Positions 27,520 to 41,588 of a stretch of DNA of 64,000 bases are shown piece after piece; position 1 is the stretch's first letter, and the number at the start of each line of letters is the position of its first letter. The translations under genes and the position numbers were made by a program. The DNA is from Azolla caroliniana. Taxonomy: Eukaryota; Polypodiophyta. The DNA lies in assembly GCA_043228905.1 (NCBI GenBank), contig JBHGNT010000102.1, forward strand, positions 25,827 through 89,826, written 5' to 3'. A model generated the notes under the pieces. The model did not search any database. It saw only the letters and a program-made list of their open reading frames with translations, and was not told the DNA's origin.

Positions 27520-29279
27520 CTCCTCAAATTTGCTAATTTCTTCATGTCTCTCGACCTGAGTTTCAAAATCTTGATTTTTTAAGTCCATATCATAGCTAGC
27601 ATTGTTATCTTCGTTATCCATGTTTGAACACAAAAATCCATTATCACCCGAGCCTGGTATGAACATTTTCATTTACTCACAGGCTCTTCTCAACTCCCTC
27701 CTCAAATTTGCTAATTTCTTCATGTCTCTCGACCTGAGTTTCAAAATCTTGATTTTTTAATTCTATATCATAGCTAACATTGTTAGCTTCGATACGCATG
27801 TTTGAACACAAAAATCCGTTATCACACGAGCCAGGTATGACCATTTTAATTTACTCACGGGCTCTTGTCAACTCCCTCCTCAAATTTGCTAATTTTTTCA
27901 TGTCTCTCGACCTGAGTTTCAAAATCTTGATTTTTTAATTCTATATCATAGCTAGCATTGTTAGCTTCGATACGCATGTTTGAACACAAAAATCCGATAT
28001 CACACGAGCCTGGTATGAACATTTTCATTTACTCACGGGCTCTTCTCAACTCCCTCCTCAAATATGCTAATTTCTTCATGTCTCTCGACCTGAGTTTCCA
28101 AATCTTGTTTTTTTAATTCCATATCATAGCTAGCATTGTTAGCTTCGATACGCATGTTTCAACACAGAAATCCGATATCACACGAGCCAGGTATGACCAT
28201 TTTCATTTACCCACGGGCTCTTCTCAACTCCCTCCTCAAATTTGCTAATTTCTTCATGTCTCTCGACCTGAGTTTCAAAATCTTGATTTTTTAAGTCCAT
28301 ATCATAGCTAGCATTGTTATCTTCGTTATCCATGTTTGAACACAAAAATCCGATATCACCCGAGCCTGGTATGAACATTTTCATTTACTCACGGGCTCTT
28401 CTCAATTCCCTCCTCAAATTTGCTAATTTCTTCATGTCTCTCGACCTGAGTTTCAAAATCTTGATTTTTTAAGTCCATATCATAGCTAGCATTGTTATCT
28501 TCGTTATCCATGTTTGAACACAAAAATCCGATATCACCCGAGCCTGGTATGAACATTTTCATTTACTCACAGGCTCTTCTCAACTCCCTCCTCAAATTTG
28601 CTAATTTCTTCATGTCTCTCGACCTGAGTTTCAAAATCTTGATTTTTTAATTCTATATCATAGCTAACATTGTTAGCTTCGATACGCATGTTTGAACACA
28701 AAAATCCGTTATCACACGAGCCAGGTATGACCATTTTAATTTACTCACGGGCTCTTGTCAACTCCCTCCTCAAATTTGCTAATTTTTTCATGTCTCTCGA
28801 CCTGAGTTTCAAAATCTTGATTTTTTAATTCTATATCATAGCTAGCATTGTTAGCTTCGATACGCATGTTTGAACACAAAAATCCGATATCACACGAGCC
28901 TGGTATGAACATTTTCATTTACTCACGGGCTCTTCTCAACTCCCTCCTCAAATATGCTAATTTCTTCATGTCTCTCGACCTGAGTTTCCAAATCTTGTTT
29001 TTTTAATTCCATATCATAGCTAGCATTGTTAGCTTCGATACGCATGTTTCAACACAGAAATCCGATATCACACGAGCCAGGTATGACCATTTTCATTTAC
29101 CCACGGGCTCTTCTCAACTCCCTCCTCAAATTTGCTAATTTCTTCATGTCTCTTGACCTGAGTTTCAAAATCTTGATTTTTTAAGTCCATATCATAGCTA
29201 GCATTGTTATTTTCGTTATCCATGTTTGAACACAAAAATCCGATATCACCCGAGCCTGGTATGAACATTTTCATTTACT
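27520..29279 (-). repeat. Tandem 5-monomer higher-order repeat, two copies
   Basis: The block 27,520-28,400 repeats as 28,410-29,279 at an offset of 890 bp (5 x 178). Both copies carry the private change GGGCTCTTGTCAACTCC (about 27,860 and 28,750), which I saw nowhere else in the window and which proves recent common origin. Differences include CCATTATCACC at 27,639 against CCGATATCACC at 28,529 and TCTTGACC near 29,151. This is the shortest tandem higher-order unit I recognised. Confidence 0.82.
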
Positions 29280-30965
29280 CACAGGCTCTTCTCAATTCCC
29301 TCCTCAAATTTGCTAATTTCTTCATGTCTCTCGACCTGAGTTTCAAAATCTTGATTTTTTAATTCTATATCATAGCTAACATTGTTAGCTTCGATACGCA
29401 TGTTTGAACACAAAAATCCGTTATCACACGAGCCAGGTATGAACATTTTAATTTACTCACAGGCTCTTCTCAACTCCCTCCTCAAATTTGCTAATTTCTT
29501 CATGTCTCTCGACCTGAATTTCAAAATCTTGATTTTTTAATTCCATATTATAGCTAGCATTGTTAGCTTCGATACGCATGTTTGAACACAGAAATCCGAT
29601 ATCACACGAGCCTGGTATGAACATTTTCATTTACTCACGGGCTCTTCTCAAGTCCCTCCTCAAATTTGCTAATTTTTTCATGTCTCTCGACCTGAGTTTC
29701 AAAATCTTGATTTTTTAATTCTATATCATAGCTAGCATTGTTAGCTTCGATACGCATGTTTGAACACAAAAATCCGATATCACACGAGCCTGGTATGAAC
29801 ATTTTCATTTACTCACGGGCTCTTCTCAACTCCCTCCTCAAATATGCTAATTTCTTCATGTCTCTCGACCTGAGTTTCCAAATCTTGTTTTTTTAATTCC
29901 ATATCATAGCTAGCATTGTTAGCTTCGATACGCATGTTTCAACACAGAAATCCGATATCACACGAGCCAGGTATGACCATTTTCATTTACCCACGGGCTC
30001 TTCTCAACTCCCTCCTCAAATTTGCTAATTTCTTCATGTCTCTCGACCTGAGTTTCAAAATCTTGATTTTTTAAGTCCATATCATAGCTAGCATTGTTAT
30101 CTTCGTTATCCATGTTTGAACACAAAAATCCGATATCACCCGAGCCTGGTATGAACATTTTCATTTACTCACAGGCTCTTCTCAACTCCCTCCTCAAATT
30201 TGCTAATTTCTTCATGTCTCTCGACCTGAGTTTCAAAATCTTGATTTTTTAATTCTATATCATAGCTAACATTGTTAGCTTCGATACGCATGTTTGAACA
30301 CAAAAATCCGTTATCACACGAGCCAGGTATGAACATTTTAATTTACTCACAGGCTCTTCTCAACTCCCTCCTCAAATTTGCTAATTTCTTCATGTCTCTC
30401 GACCTGAATTTCAAAATCTTGATTTTTAAATTCCATATCATAGCTAGCATTGTTAGCTTCGATACGCATGTTCGAACACAAAAATCCGATATCACACGAG
30501 CGAGGTATGAACATTTTAATTTACTCACAGGCTCTTCTCAACTCCCTCCTCAAATTTGCTAATTTCTTCATGTCTCTCGACCTGAGTTTCAAAATCTTGA
30601 TTTTTTAATTCTATATCATAGCTAACATTGTTAGCTTCGATACGCATGTTTGAACACAAAAATCCGTTATCACACGAGCCAGGTATGAACATTTTAATTT
30701 ACTCACAGGCTCTTCTCAACTCCCTCCTCAAATTTGCTAATTTCTTCATGTCTCTCGACCTGAATTTCAAAATCTTGATTTTTAAATTCCATATCATAGC
30801 TAGCATTGTTAGCTTCGATACGCATGTTTGAACACAAAAATCCGATATCACACGAGCGAGGTATGAACATTTTAATTTACTCACAGGCTCTTCTCAACTC
30901 CCTCCTCAAATTTGCTAATTTCTTCATGTCTCTCGACCTGAGTTTCAAAATCTTGATTTTTTAAT
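28766..30965 (-). repeat. Higher-order block, copy 2 (24-monomer offset pair)
   Basis: Partner of 24,495-26,693. The order of variants is the same from the TTTTTTCATG monomer through the two TTTTTAAATTCC monomers. Similarity ends where this copy continues with AATTCCATATC and GCTTTGTTAGC, while copy 1 continues with AAGTCCATATC and GCATTGTTAGC. The left part of this copy overlaps the second 5-monomer unit, showing that separate amplification events of different lengths were laid over each other here. Confidence 0.83.
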
Positions 30966-33144
30966 TCCATATCATAGCTAGCTTTGTTAGCTTCGATTCG
31001 CATGTTTTAACACAAAAATCCGATATAACACGAGCCAGGTATGACCATTTTAATTTACTCACGGGCTCTTCTCAACTCCCTTCTCAAATTTGCTAATTTC
31101 TTCATGTCTCTCGACCTGAGTTTCAAAATCTTGATTTTTTAAGTCCATATCATAGCTAGCATTGTTAGCTTCGATATCCATGTTTGAACACAGAAATCCG
31201 TTATCACACGAGCCAGGTATGAACATTTTAATTTACTCACGGGCTCTTCTCAACTCCCTCCTCAAATTTGCTAATTTCTTCATGTCTCTCGACCTGAATT
31301 TCAAAATCTTGATTTTTAAATTCCATATCATAGCTAGCATTGTTAGCTTCGATACGCATGTTTGAACACAAAAATCCGATATCACACGAGCGAGGTATGA
31401 ACATTTTAATTTACTCACAGGCTCTTCTCAACTCCCTCCTCAAATTTGCTAATTTCTTCATGTCTCTCGACCTGAATTTCAAAATCTTGATTTTTTAATT
31501 CCATATTATAGCTAGCATTGTTAGCTTCGATACACATGTTTGAACACAGAAATCCGATATCACACGAGCGAGGTATGAACATTTCCATTTACTCACAGGC
31601 TCTTCTCAACTCCCTCCTCAATTTTACTAATTTCTTCATGTCTCTCGACCTGAATTTCAAAATCTTGATTTTTTAATTCCATATCATAGCTAGCATTGTT
31701 AGCTTCGATACGCATGTTTGAACACAGAAATCCGATATCACACGAGCATGGTATGAACATTTTCATTTACTCACGGGCTCTTCTCAAGTCCCTCCTCAAA
31801 TTTGCTAATTTCTTCATGTCTCTCGACCTGAGTTTCAAAATCTTGATTTTTTAATTCCATATCATAGCTAGCTTTGTTAGCTTCGATTCGCATGTTTTAA
31901 CACAAAAATCCGATATAACACGAGCCAGGTATGACCATTTTAATTTACTCACGGGCTCTTCTCAACTCCCTCCTCAAATTTGCTAATTTCTTCATGTCTC
32001 TCGACCTGAATTTCAAAATCTTGATTTTTTAATTCTATATCATAGCTAGCATTGTTAGCTTCGATACGCATGTTTGAACACAGAAATCCGTTATCACACG
32101 AGCCTGGTATAAACATTTTAATTTACTCACAGGCTCTTCTCAACTCCCTCCTCAAATTTGCTAATTTCTTCATGTCTCTCGACCTGAGTTTGAAAATCTT
32201 GTTTTTTTAATTCCATATCATAGCTAGCATTGTTAGCTTCGATATCCATGTTTCAACACAGAAATCCGATATCACACGAGCCAGGTATGACCATTTTAAT
32301 TTACCCACGGGCTCTTCTCAACTCCCTCCTCAAATTTGCTAATTTCTTCATGTCTCTCGACCTGAATTTCAAAATCTTGATTTTTTAATTCCATGTCATA
32401 GCTAGCATTGTTAGCTTCGATACGCATGTTTGAACACAAAAATCCGATATCACACGAGCCTGGTATGAACATTTTCATTTACTCACGGGCTCTTCTCAAG
32501 TCCCTCCTCAAATTTGCTAATTCCTTCATGTCTCTCGACCTGAGTTTCAAAATCTTGATTTCCTAATTCCATAACATAGCTAGCATTGTTAGCTTCGATA
32601 CGCATGTTTGAACACAGAAATCCGATATCACACGAGCATGGTATGAACATTTTCATTTACTCACGGGCTCTTCTCAAGTCCCTCCTCAAATTTGCTAATT
32701 TCTTCATGTCTCTCGACCTGAGTTTCAAAATCTTGATTTCTTAATTCCATAACATAGCTAGCATTGTTAGCTTCGATACGCATGTTTGAACACAGAAATC
32801 CGATATCACACGAGCCTGGTATGAACATTTTCATTTACTCACGGGCTCTTCTCAAGTCCCTCCTCAAATTTGCTAATTTTTTCATGTCTCTCGACCTGAG
32901 TTTCAAAATCTTGATTTTTTAATTCCATATCATAGCTAGCTTTGTTAGCTTCGATTCGCATGTTTTAACACAGAAATCCGTTATCACACGAGCCTGGTAT
33001 AAACATTTTAATTTACTCACAGGCTCTTCTCAACTCCCTCCTCAAATATGCTAATTTCTTCATGTCTCTCGACCTGAGTTTCAAAATCTTGTTTTTTTAA
33101 TTCCATATCATAGCTAGCATTGTTAGCTTCGATACGCATGTTTC

Positions 33145-36018
33145 AACACAGAAATCCGATATCACACGAGCCAGGTATGACCATTTTAATTTACCCACGG
33201 GCTCTTCTCAACTCCCTCCTCAAATTTGCTAATTTCTTCATGTCTCTCGACCTGAATTTCAAAATCTTGATTTCTAGATTCCATATCATAGCTAGCATTG
33301 TTAGCTTCGATACGCATGTTTGAACACAAAAATCCGATATCATACGAGCGAGGTATGAACATTTTAATTTACTCACAGGCTCTTCTCAACTCCCTCCTCA
33401 AATTTGCTAATTTCTTCATGTCTCTCGACCTAAGTTTCAAAATCTTGATTTCTTAATTCCATAACATAGCTAGCATTGTTAGCTTCGATACGCATGTTTG
33501 AACACAGAAATCCGATATCACACGAGCCAGGTATGACCATTTTAATTTACTCACAGGCTCTTCTCAACTCCCTCCTCAAATTTGCTAATTTCTTCATGTC
33601 TCTCGACCTCAGTTTCAAAATCTTGATTTCTTAATTCCATAACATAGCTAGCATTGTTAGCTTCGATACGCATGTTTGAACACAGAAATCCGATATCACA
33701 CGAGCCTGGTATGAACATTTTCATTTACTCACGGGCTCTTCTCAAGTCCCTCCTCAAATTTGCTAATTTTCTCATGTCTATCGACCTGAGTTTCAAAATT
33801 TTGATTTTTTAATTCCATATCATAGCTAGCTTTGTTAGCTTCGATTCGCATGTTTTAACACAAAAATCCGATATAACACGAGCCAGGTATGACCATTTTA
33901 ATTTACTCACGGGCTCTTCTCAACTCCCTTCTCAAATTTGCTAATTTCTTCATGTCTCTCGACCTGAGTTTCAAAATCTTGATTTTTTAATTCCATATCA
34001 TAGCTAGCATTGTTAGCTTCGATACGCATGTTTGAACACAGAAATCCGATATCACACGAGCCTGGTATGAACATTTTCATTTACTCACGGGCTCTTCTCA
34101 AGTCCCTCCTCAAATTTGCTAATTTTTTCATGTCTCTCGACCTGAGTTTCAAAATCTTGATTTTTTAATTCTATATCATAGCTAGCATTGTTAGCTTCGA
34201 TACGCATGTTTGAACACAGAAATCCGTTATCACACGAGCCTGGTATAAACATTTTAATTTACTCACAGGCTCTTCTCAACTCCCTCCTCAAATATGCTAA
34301 TTTCTTCATGTCTCTCGACCTGAGTTTCAAAATCTTGTTTTTTTAATTCCATATCATAGCTAGCATTGTTAGCTTCGATACGCATGTTTCAACACAGAAA
34401 TCCGATATCACACGAGCCAGGTATGACCATTTTAATTTACCCACGGGCTCTTCTCAACTCCCTCCTCAAATTTGCTAATTTCTTCATGTCTCTCGACCTG
34501 AGTTTCGAAATCTTGATTTTTTAAGTCCATATTATAGCTAGCATTGTTAGCTTCGTTATCCATGTTTGAACACAAAAATCCGATATCACCCGAGCCTGGT
34601 ATGAACATTTTAATTTACTCACAGGCTCTTCTCAACTCCCTCCTCAAATTTGCTAATTTCTTCATGTCTCTCGACCTGAGTTTCAAAATCTTGATTTTTT
34701 AATTCTATATCATAGCTAACATTGTTAGCTTCGATACGCATGTTTGAACACAAAAATCCGTTATCACACGAGCCAGGTATGAACGTTTTAATTTACTCAC
34801 AGGCTCTTCTCAACTCCCTCCTCAAATTTGCTAATTTCTTCATGTCTCTCGACCTGAATTTCAAAATGTTGATTTTTAAATTCCATATCATAGCTAGCAT
34901 TGTTAGCTTCGATACGCATGTTTGAACACAAAAATCCGATATCACACGAGCGAGGTATGAACATTTTAATTTACTCACAGGCTCTTCTCAACTCCCTCCT
35001 CAAATTTGCTAATTTCTTCATGTCTCTCGACCTGAGTTTCAAAATCTTGATTTTTTAATTCCATATCATAGCTAGCTTTGTTAGCTTCGATTCGCATGTT
35101 TTAACACAAAAATCCGATATAACACGAGCCAGGTATGACCATTTTAATTTACTCACGGGCTCTTCTCAACTCCCTTCTCAAATTTGCTAATTTCTTCATG
35201 TCTCTCGACCTGAGTTTCAAAATCTTGATTTTTGAAGTCCATATCACAGCTAGCATTGTTAGCTTCGATATCCATGTTTGAACACAGAAATCCGTTATCA
35301 CACGAGCCAGGTATGAACATTTTAATTTACTCACGGGCTCTTCTCAACTCCCTCCTCAAATTTGCTAATTTCTTCATGTCTCTCGACCTGAATTTCAAAA
35401 TCTTGATTTTTTAATTCCATATTATAGCTAGCATTGTTAGCTTCGATACACATGTTTGAACACAGAAATCCGATATCACACGAGCGAGGTATGAACATTT
35501 TAATTTACTCAGAGGCTCTTCTCAACTCCCTCCTCAATTTTTCTAATTTCTTCATGTCTCTCGACCTGAATTTCAAAATCTTGATTTTTTAATTCCATAT
35601 CATAGCTAGCATTGTTAGCTTCGATACGCATGTTTGAACACAAAAATCCGATATCACACGAGCCTGGTATGAACATTTTCATTTACTCACGGGCTCTTCT
35701 CAAGTCCCTCCTCAAATTTGCTAATTTTTTCATGTCTCTCGACCTGAGTTTCAAAATCTTGATTTTTTAATTCTATATCATAGCTAGCATTGTTAGCTTC
35801 GATACGCATGTTTGAACACAGAAATCCGTTATCACACGAGCCTGGTATAAACATTTTAATTTACTCACAGGCTCTTCTCAACTCCCTCCTCAAATTTGCT
35901 AATTTCTTCATGTCTCTCGACCTCAGTTTCAAAATCTTGATTTCTTAATTCCATAACATAGCTAGCATTGTTAGCTTCGATACGCATGTTTGAACACAGA
36001 AATCCGATATCACACGAG
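33145..36018 (-). repeat. Higher-order block, copy 1 (19-monomer offset pair)
   Basis: About 16 monomers that match 36,527-39,400 at an offset of 3,382 bp (19 x 178). The rare change GATTTCTAGATTCC (about 33,269 and 36,651) marks both copies, as do GACCTAAGTTTC, CATACGAGCGAGG and GAACGTTTTAATTTAC. The right end is sharp: CGAGCATGG at 36,017 against CGAGCCTGG at 39,399. The segment between the copies (36,018-36,527) instead matches about 31,746-32,255 at 24 monomers, including the shared TTTGAAAATCTTG at 36,461 and 32,189, so the block is a mosaic with visible exchange breakpoints. Confidence 0.88.
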
Positions 36019-36526
36019 CATGGTATGAACATTTTCATTTACTCACGGGCTCTTCTCAAGTCCCTCCTCAAATTTGCTAATTTCTTCATGTCTCTCGACC
36101 TGAGTTTCAAAATCTTGATTTTTTAATTCCATATCATAGCTAGCTTTGTTAGCTTCGATTCGCATGTTTTAACACAAAAATCCGATATAACACGAGCCAG
36201 GTATGACCATTTTAATTTACTCACGGGCTCTTCTCAACTCCCTCCTCAAATTTGCTAATTTCTTCATGTCTCTCGACCTGAATTTCAAAATCTTGATTTT
36301 TTAATTCTATATCATAGCTAGCATTGTTAGCTTCGATACGCATGTTTGAACACAGAAATCCGTTATCACACGAGCCTGGTATAAACATTTTAATTTACTC
36401 ACAGGCTCTTCTCAACTCCCTCCTCAAATTTGCTAATTTCTTCATGTCTCTCGACCTGAGTTTGAAAATCTTGTTTTTTTAATTCCATATCATAGCTAGC
36501 ATTGTTAGCTTCGATATCCATGTTTC

Positions 36527-39400
36527 AACACAGAAATCCGATATCACACGAGCCAGGTATGACCATTTTAATTTACCCACGGGCTCTTCTCAACTCCCTC
36601 CTCAAATTTGCTAATTTCTTCATGTCTCTCGACCTGAATTTCAAAATCTTGATTTCTAGATTCCATATCATAGCTAGCATTGTTAGCTTCGATACGCATG
36701 TTTGAACACAAAAATCCGATATCATACGAGCGAGGTATGAACATTTTAATTTACTCACAGGCTCTTCTCAACTCCCTCCTCAAATTTGCTAATTTCTTCA
36801 TGTCTCTCGACCTAAGTTTCAAAATCTTGATTTCTTAATTCCATAACATAGCTAGCATTGTTAGCTTCGATACGCATGTTTGAACACAGAAATCCGATAT
36901 CACACGAGCCAGGTATGACCATTTTAATTTACTCACAGGCTCTTCTCAACTCCCTCCTCAAATTTGCTAATTTCTTCATGTCTCTCGACCTCAGTTTCAA
37001 AATCTTGATTTCTTAATTCCATAACATAGCTAGCATTGTTAGCTTCGATACGCATGTTTGAACACAGAAATCCGATATCACACGAGCCTGGTATGAACAT
37101 TTTCATTTACTCACGGGCTCTTCTCAAGTCCCTCCTCAAATTTGCTAATTTTCTCATGTCTATCGACCTGAGTTTCAAAATTTTGATTTTTTAATTCCAT
37201 ATCATAGCTAGCTTTGTTAGCTTCGATTCGCATGTTTCAACACAAAAATCCGATATAACACGAGCCAGGTATGACCATTTTAATTTACTCACGGGCTCTT
37301 CTCAACTCCCTTCTCAAATTTGCTAATTTCTTCATGTCTCTCGACCTGAGTTTCAAAATCTTGATTTTTTAATTCCATATCATAGCTAGCATTGTTAGCT
37401 TCGATACGCATGTTTGAACACAGAAATCCGATATCACACGAGCCTGGTATGAACATTTTCATTTACTCACGGGCTCTTCTCAAGTCCCTCCTCAAATTTG
37501 CTAATTTTTTCATGTCTCTCGACCTGAGTTTCAAAATCTTGATTTTTTAATTCTATATCATAGCTAGCATTGTTAGCTTCGATACGCATGTTTGAACACA
37601 GAAATCCGTTATCACACGAGCCTGGTATAAACATTTTAATTTACTCACAGGCTCTTCTCAACTCCCTCCTCAAATATGCTAATTTCTTCATGTCTCTCGA
37701 CCTGAGTTTCAAAATCTTGTTTTTTTAATTCCATATCATAGCTAGCATTGTTAGCTTCGATACGCATGTTTCAACACAGAAATCCGATATCACACGAGCC
37801 AGGTATGACCATTTTAATTTACCCACGGGCTCTTCTCAACTCCCTCCTCAAATTTGCTAATTTCTTCATGTCTCTCGACCTGAGTTTCGAAATCTTGATT
37901 TTTTAAGTCCATATTATAGCTAGCATTGTTAGCTTCGTTATCCATGTTTGAACACAAAAATCCGATATCACCCGAGCCTGGTATGAACATTTTAATTTAC
38001 TCACAGGCTCTTCTCAACTCCCTCCTCAAATTTGCTAATTTCTTCATGTCTCTCGACCTGAGTTTCAAAATCTTGATTTTTTAATTCTATATCATAGCTA
38101 ACATTGTTAGCTTCGATACGCATGTTTGAACACAAAAATCCGTTATCACACGAGCCAGGTATGAACGTTTTAATTTACTCACAGGCTCTTCTCAACTCCC
38201 TCCTCAAATTTGCTAATTTCTTCATGTCTCTCGACCTGAATTTCAAAATGTTGATTTTTAAATTCCATATCATAGCTAGCATTGTTAGCTTCGATACGCA
38301 TGTTTGAACACAAAAATCCGATATCACACGAGCGAGGTATGAACATTTTAATTTACTCACAGGCTCTTCTCAACTCCCTCCTCAAATTTGCTAATTTCTT
38401 CATGTCTCTCGACCTGAGTTTCAAAATCTTGATTTTTTAATTCCATATCATAGCTAGCTTTGTTAGCTTCGATTCGCATGTTTTAACACAAAAATCCGAT
38501 ATAACACGAGCCAGGTATGACCATTTTAATTTACTCACGGGCTCTTCTCAACTCCCTTCTCAAATTTGCTAATTTCTTCATGTCTCTCGACCTGAGTTTC
38601 AAAATCTTGATTTTTGAAGTCCATATCATAGCTAGCATTGTTAGCTTCGATATCCATGTTTGAACACAGAAATCCGTTATCACACGAGCCAGGTATGAAC
38701 ATTTTAATTTACTCACGGGCTCTTCTCAACTCCCTCCTCAAATTTGCTAATTTCTTCATGTCTCTCGACCTGAATTTCAAAATCTTGATTTTTTAATTCC
38801 ATATTATAGCTAGCATTGTTAGCTTCGATACACATGTTTGAACACAGAAATCCGATATCACACGAGCGAGGTATGAACATTTTAATTTACTCAGAGGCTC
38901 TTCTCAACTCCCTCCTCAATTTTTCTAATTTCTTCATGTCTCTCGACCTGAATTTCAAAATCTTGATTTTTTAATTCCATATCATAGCTAGCATTGTTAG
39001 CTTCGATACGCATGTTTGAACACAAAAATCCGATATCACACGAGCCTGGTATGAACATTTTCATTTACTCACGGGCTCTTCTCAAGTCCCTCCTCAAATT
39101 TGCTAATTTTTTCATGTCTCTCGACCTGAGTTTCAAAATCTTGATTTTTTAATTCTATATCATAGCTAGCATTGTTAGCTTCGATACGCATGTTTGAACA
39201 CAGAAATCCGTTATCACACGAGCCTGGTATAAACATTTTAATTTACTCACAGGCTCTTCTCAACTCCCTCCTCAAATTTGCTAATTTCTTCATGTCTCTC
39301 GACCTCAGTTTCAAAATCTTGATTTCTTAATTCCATAACATAGCTAGCATTGTTAGCTTCGATACGCATGTTTGAACACAGAAATCCGATATCACACGAG
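36527..39400 (-). repeat. Higher-order block, copy 2 (19-monomer offset pair)
   Basis: Partner of 33,145-36,018. Differences are few, for example ATATCACAGC at 35,241-35,250 against ATATCATAGC here, and GTTTTAACAC against GTTTCAACAC near 37,237. Its right two-thirds (36,987-39,301) is also the second copy of the 13-monomer unit that is repeated immediately downstream, so one ancestral block has been copied at two different period lengths. Confidence 0.88.
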
Positions 39401-41588
39401 CCTGGTATGAACATTTTCATTTACTCACGGGCTCTTCTCAAGTCCCTCCTCAAATTTGCTAATTTTCTCATGTCTATCGACCTGAGTTTCAAAATTTTGA
39501 TTTTTTAATTCCATATCATAGCTAGCTTTGTTAGCTTCGATTCGCATGTTTTAACACAAAAATCCGATATAACACGAGCCAGGTATGACCATTTTAATTT
39601 ACTCACGGGCTCTTCTCAACTCCCTTCTCAAATTTGCTAATTTCTTCATGTCTCTCGACCTGAGTTTCAAAATCTTGATTTTTTAATTCCATATCATAGC
39701 TAGCATTGTTAGCTTCGATACGCATGTTTGAACACAGAAATCCGATATCACACGAGCCTGGTATGAACATTTTCATTTACTCACGGGCTCTTCTCAAGTC
39801 CCTCCTCAAATTTGCTAATTTTTTCATGTCTCTCGACCTGAGTTTCAAAATCTTGATTTTTTAATTCTATATCATAGCTAGCATTGTTAGCTTCGATACG
39901 CATGTTTGAACACAGAAATCCGTTATCACACGAGCCTGGTATAAACATTTTAATTTACTCACAGGCTCTTCTCAACTCCCTCCTCAAATATGCTAATTTC
40001 TTCATGTCTCTCGACCTGAGTTTCAAAATCTTGTTTTTTTAATTCCATATCATAGCTAGCATTGTTAGCTTCGATACGCATGTTTCAACACAGAAATCCG
40101 ATATCACACGAGCCAGGTATGACCATTTTAATTTACCCACGGGCTCTTCTCAACTCCCTCCTCAAATTTGCTAATTTCTTCATGTCTCTCGACCTGAGTT
40201 TCGAAATCTTGATTTTTTAAGTCCATATTATAGCTAGCATTGTTAGCTTCGTTATCCATGTTTGAACACAAAAATCCGATATCACCCGAGCCTGGTATGA
40301 ACATTTTAATTTACTCACAGGCTCTTCTCAACTCCCTCCTCAAATTTGCTAATTTCTTCATGTCTCTCGACCTGAGTTTCAAAATCTTGATTTTTTAATT
40401 CTATATCATAGCTAACATTGTTAGCTTCGATACGCATGTTTGAACACAAAAATCCGTTATCACACGAGCCAGGTATGAACATTTTAATTTACTCACAGGC
40501 TCTTCTCAACTCCCTCCTCAAATTTGCTAATTTCTTCATGTCTCTCGACCTGAATTTCAAAATGTTGATTTTTAAATTCCATATCATAGCTAGCATTGTT
40601 AGCTTCGATACGCATGTTTGAACACAAAAATCCGATATCACACGAGCGAGGTATGAACATTTTAATTTACTCACAGGCTCTTCTCAACTCCCTCCTCAAA
40701 TTTGCTAATTTCTTCATGTCTCTCGACCTGAGTTTCAAAATCTTGATTTTTTAATTCCATATCATAGCTAGCTTTGTTAGCTTCGATTCGCATGTTTTAA
40801 CACAAAAATCCGATATAACACGAGCCAGGTATGACCATTTTAATTTACTCACGGGCTCTTCTCAACTCCCTTCTCAAATTTGCTAATTTCTTCATGTCTC
40901 TCGACCTGAGTTTCAAAATCTTGATTTTTGAAGTCCATATCATAGCTAGCATTGTTAGCTTCGATATCCATGTTTGAACACAGAAATCCGTTATCACACG
41001 AGCCAGGTATGAACATTTTAATTTACTCACGGGCTCTTCTCAACTCCCTCCTCAAATTTGCTAATTTCTTCATGTCTCTCGACCTGAATTTCAAAATCTT
41101 GATTTTTTAATTCCATATTATAGCTAGCATTGTTAGCTTCGATACACATGTTTGAACACAGAAATCCGATATCACACGAGCGAGGTATGAACATTTTAAT
41201 TTACTCAGAGGCTCTTCTCAACTCCCTCCTCAATTTTTCTAATTTCTTCATGTCTCTCGACCTGAATTTCAAAATCTTGATTTTTTAATTCCATATCATA
41301 GCTAGCATTGTTAGCTTCGATACGCATGTTTGAACACAAAAATCCGATATCACACGAGCCTGGTATGAACATTTTCATTTACTCACGGGCTCTTCTCAAG
41401 TCCCTCCTCAAATTTGCTAATTTTTTCATGTCTCTCGACCTGAGTTTCAAAATCTTGATTTTTTAATTCTATATCATAGCTAGCATTGTTAGCTTCGATA
41501 CGAATGTTTGAACACAGAAATCCGTTATCACACGAGCCTGGTATAAACATTTTAATTTACTCACAGGCTCTTCTCAACTCCCTCCTCA
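36987..41588 (-). repeat. Tandem 13-monomer higher-order repeat, two copies
   Basis: The unit 36,987-39,301 is followed directly by 39,302-41,588 at an offset of 2,314 bp (13 x 178). A third, upstream version lies at 33,605-35,919. Diagnostic shared features are GACCTCAGTTTC at the unit start, TTTCTCATGTCTATCGACC, GAGTTTCGAAATC, AAAATGTTGATTTTTAAATT and TTGATTTTTGAAGTCC. Copies differ at single bases, for example GAACGTTTT against GAACATTTT (38,166 and 40,480) and CGAATGTTTG near 41,501 against CGCATGTTTG. The match ends near 41,588, where the later copy has AAATATGC instead of AAATTTGC. Confidence 0.88.
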
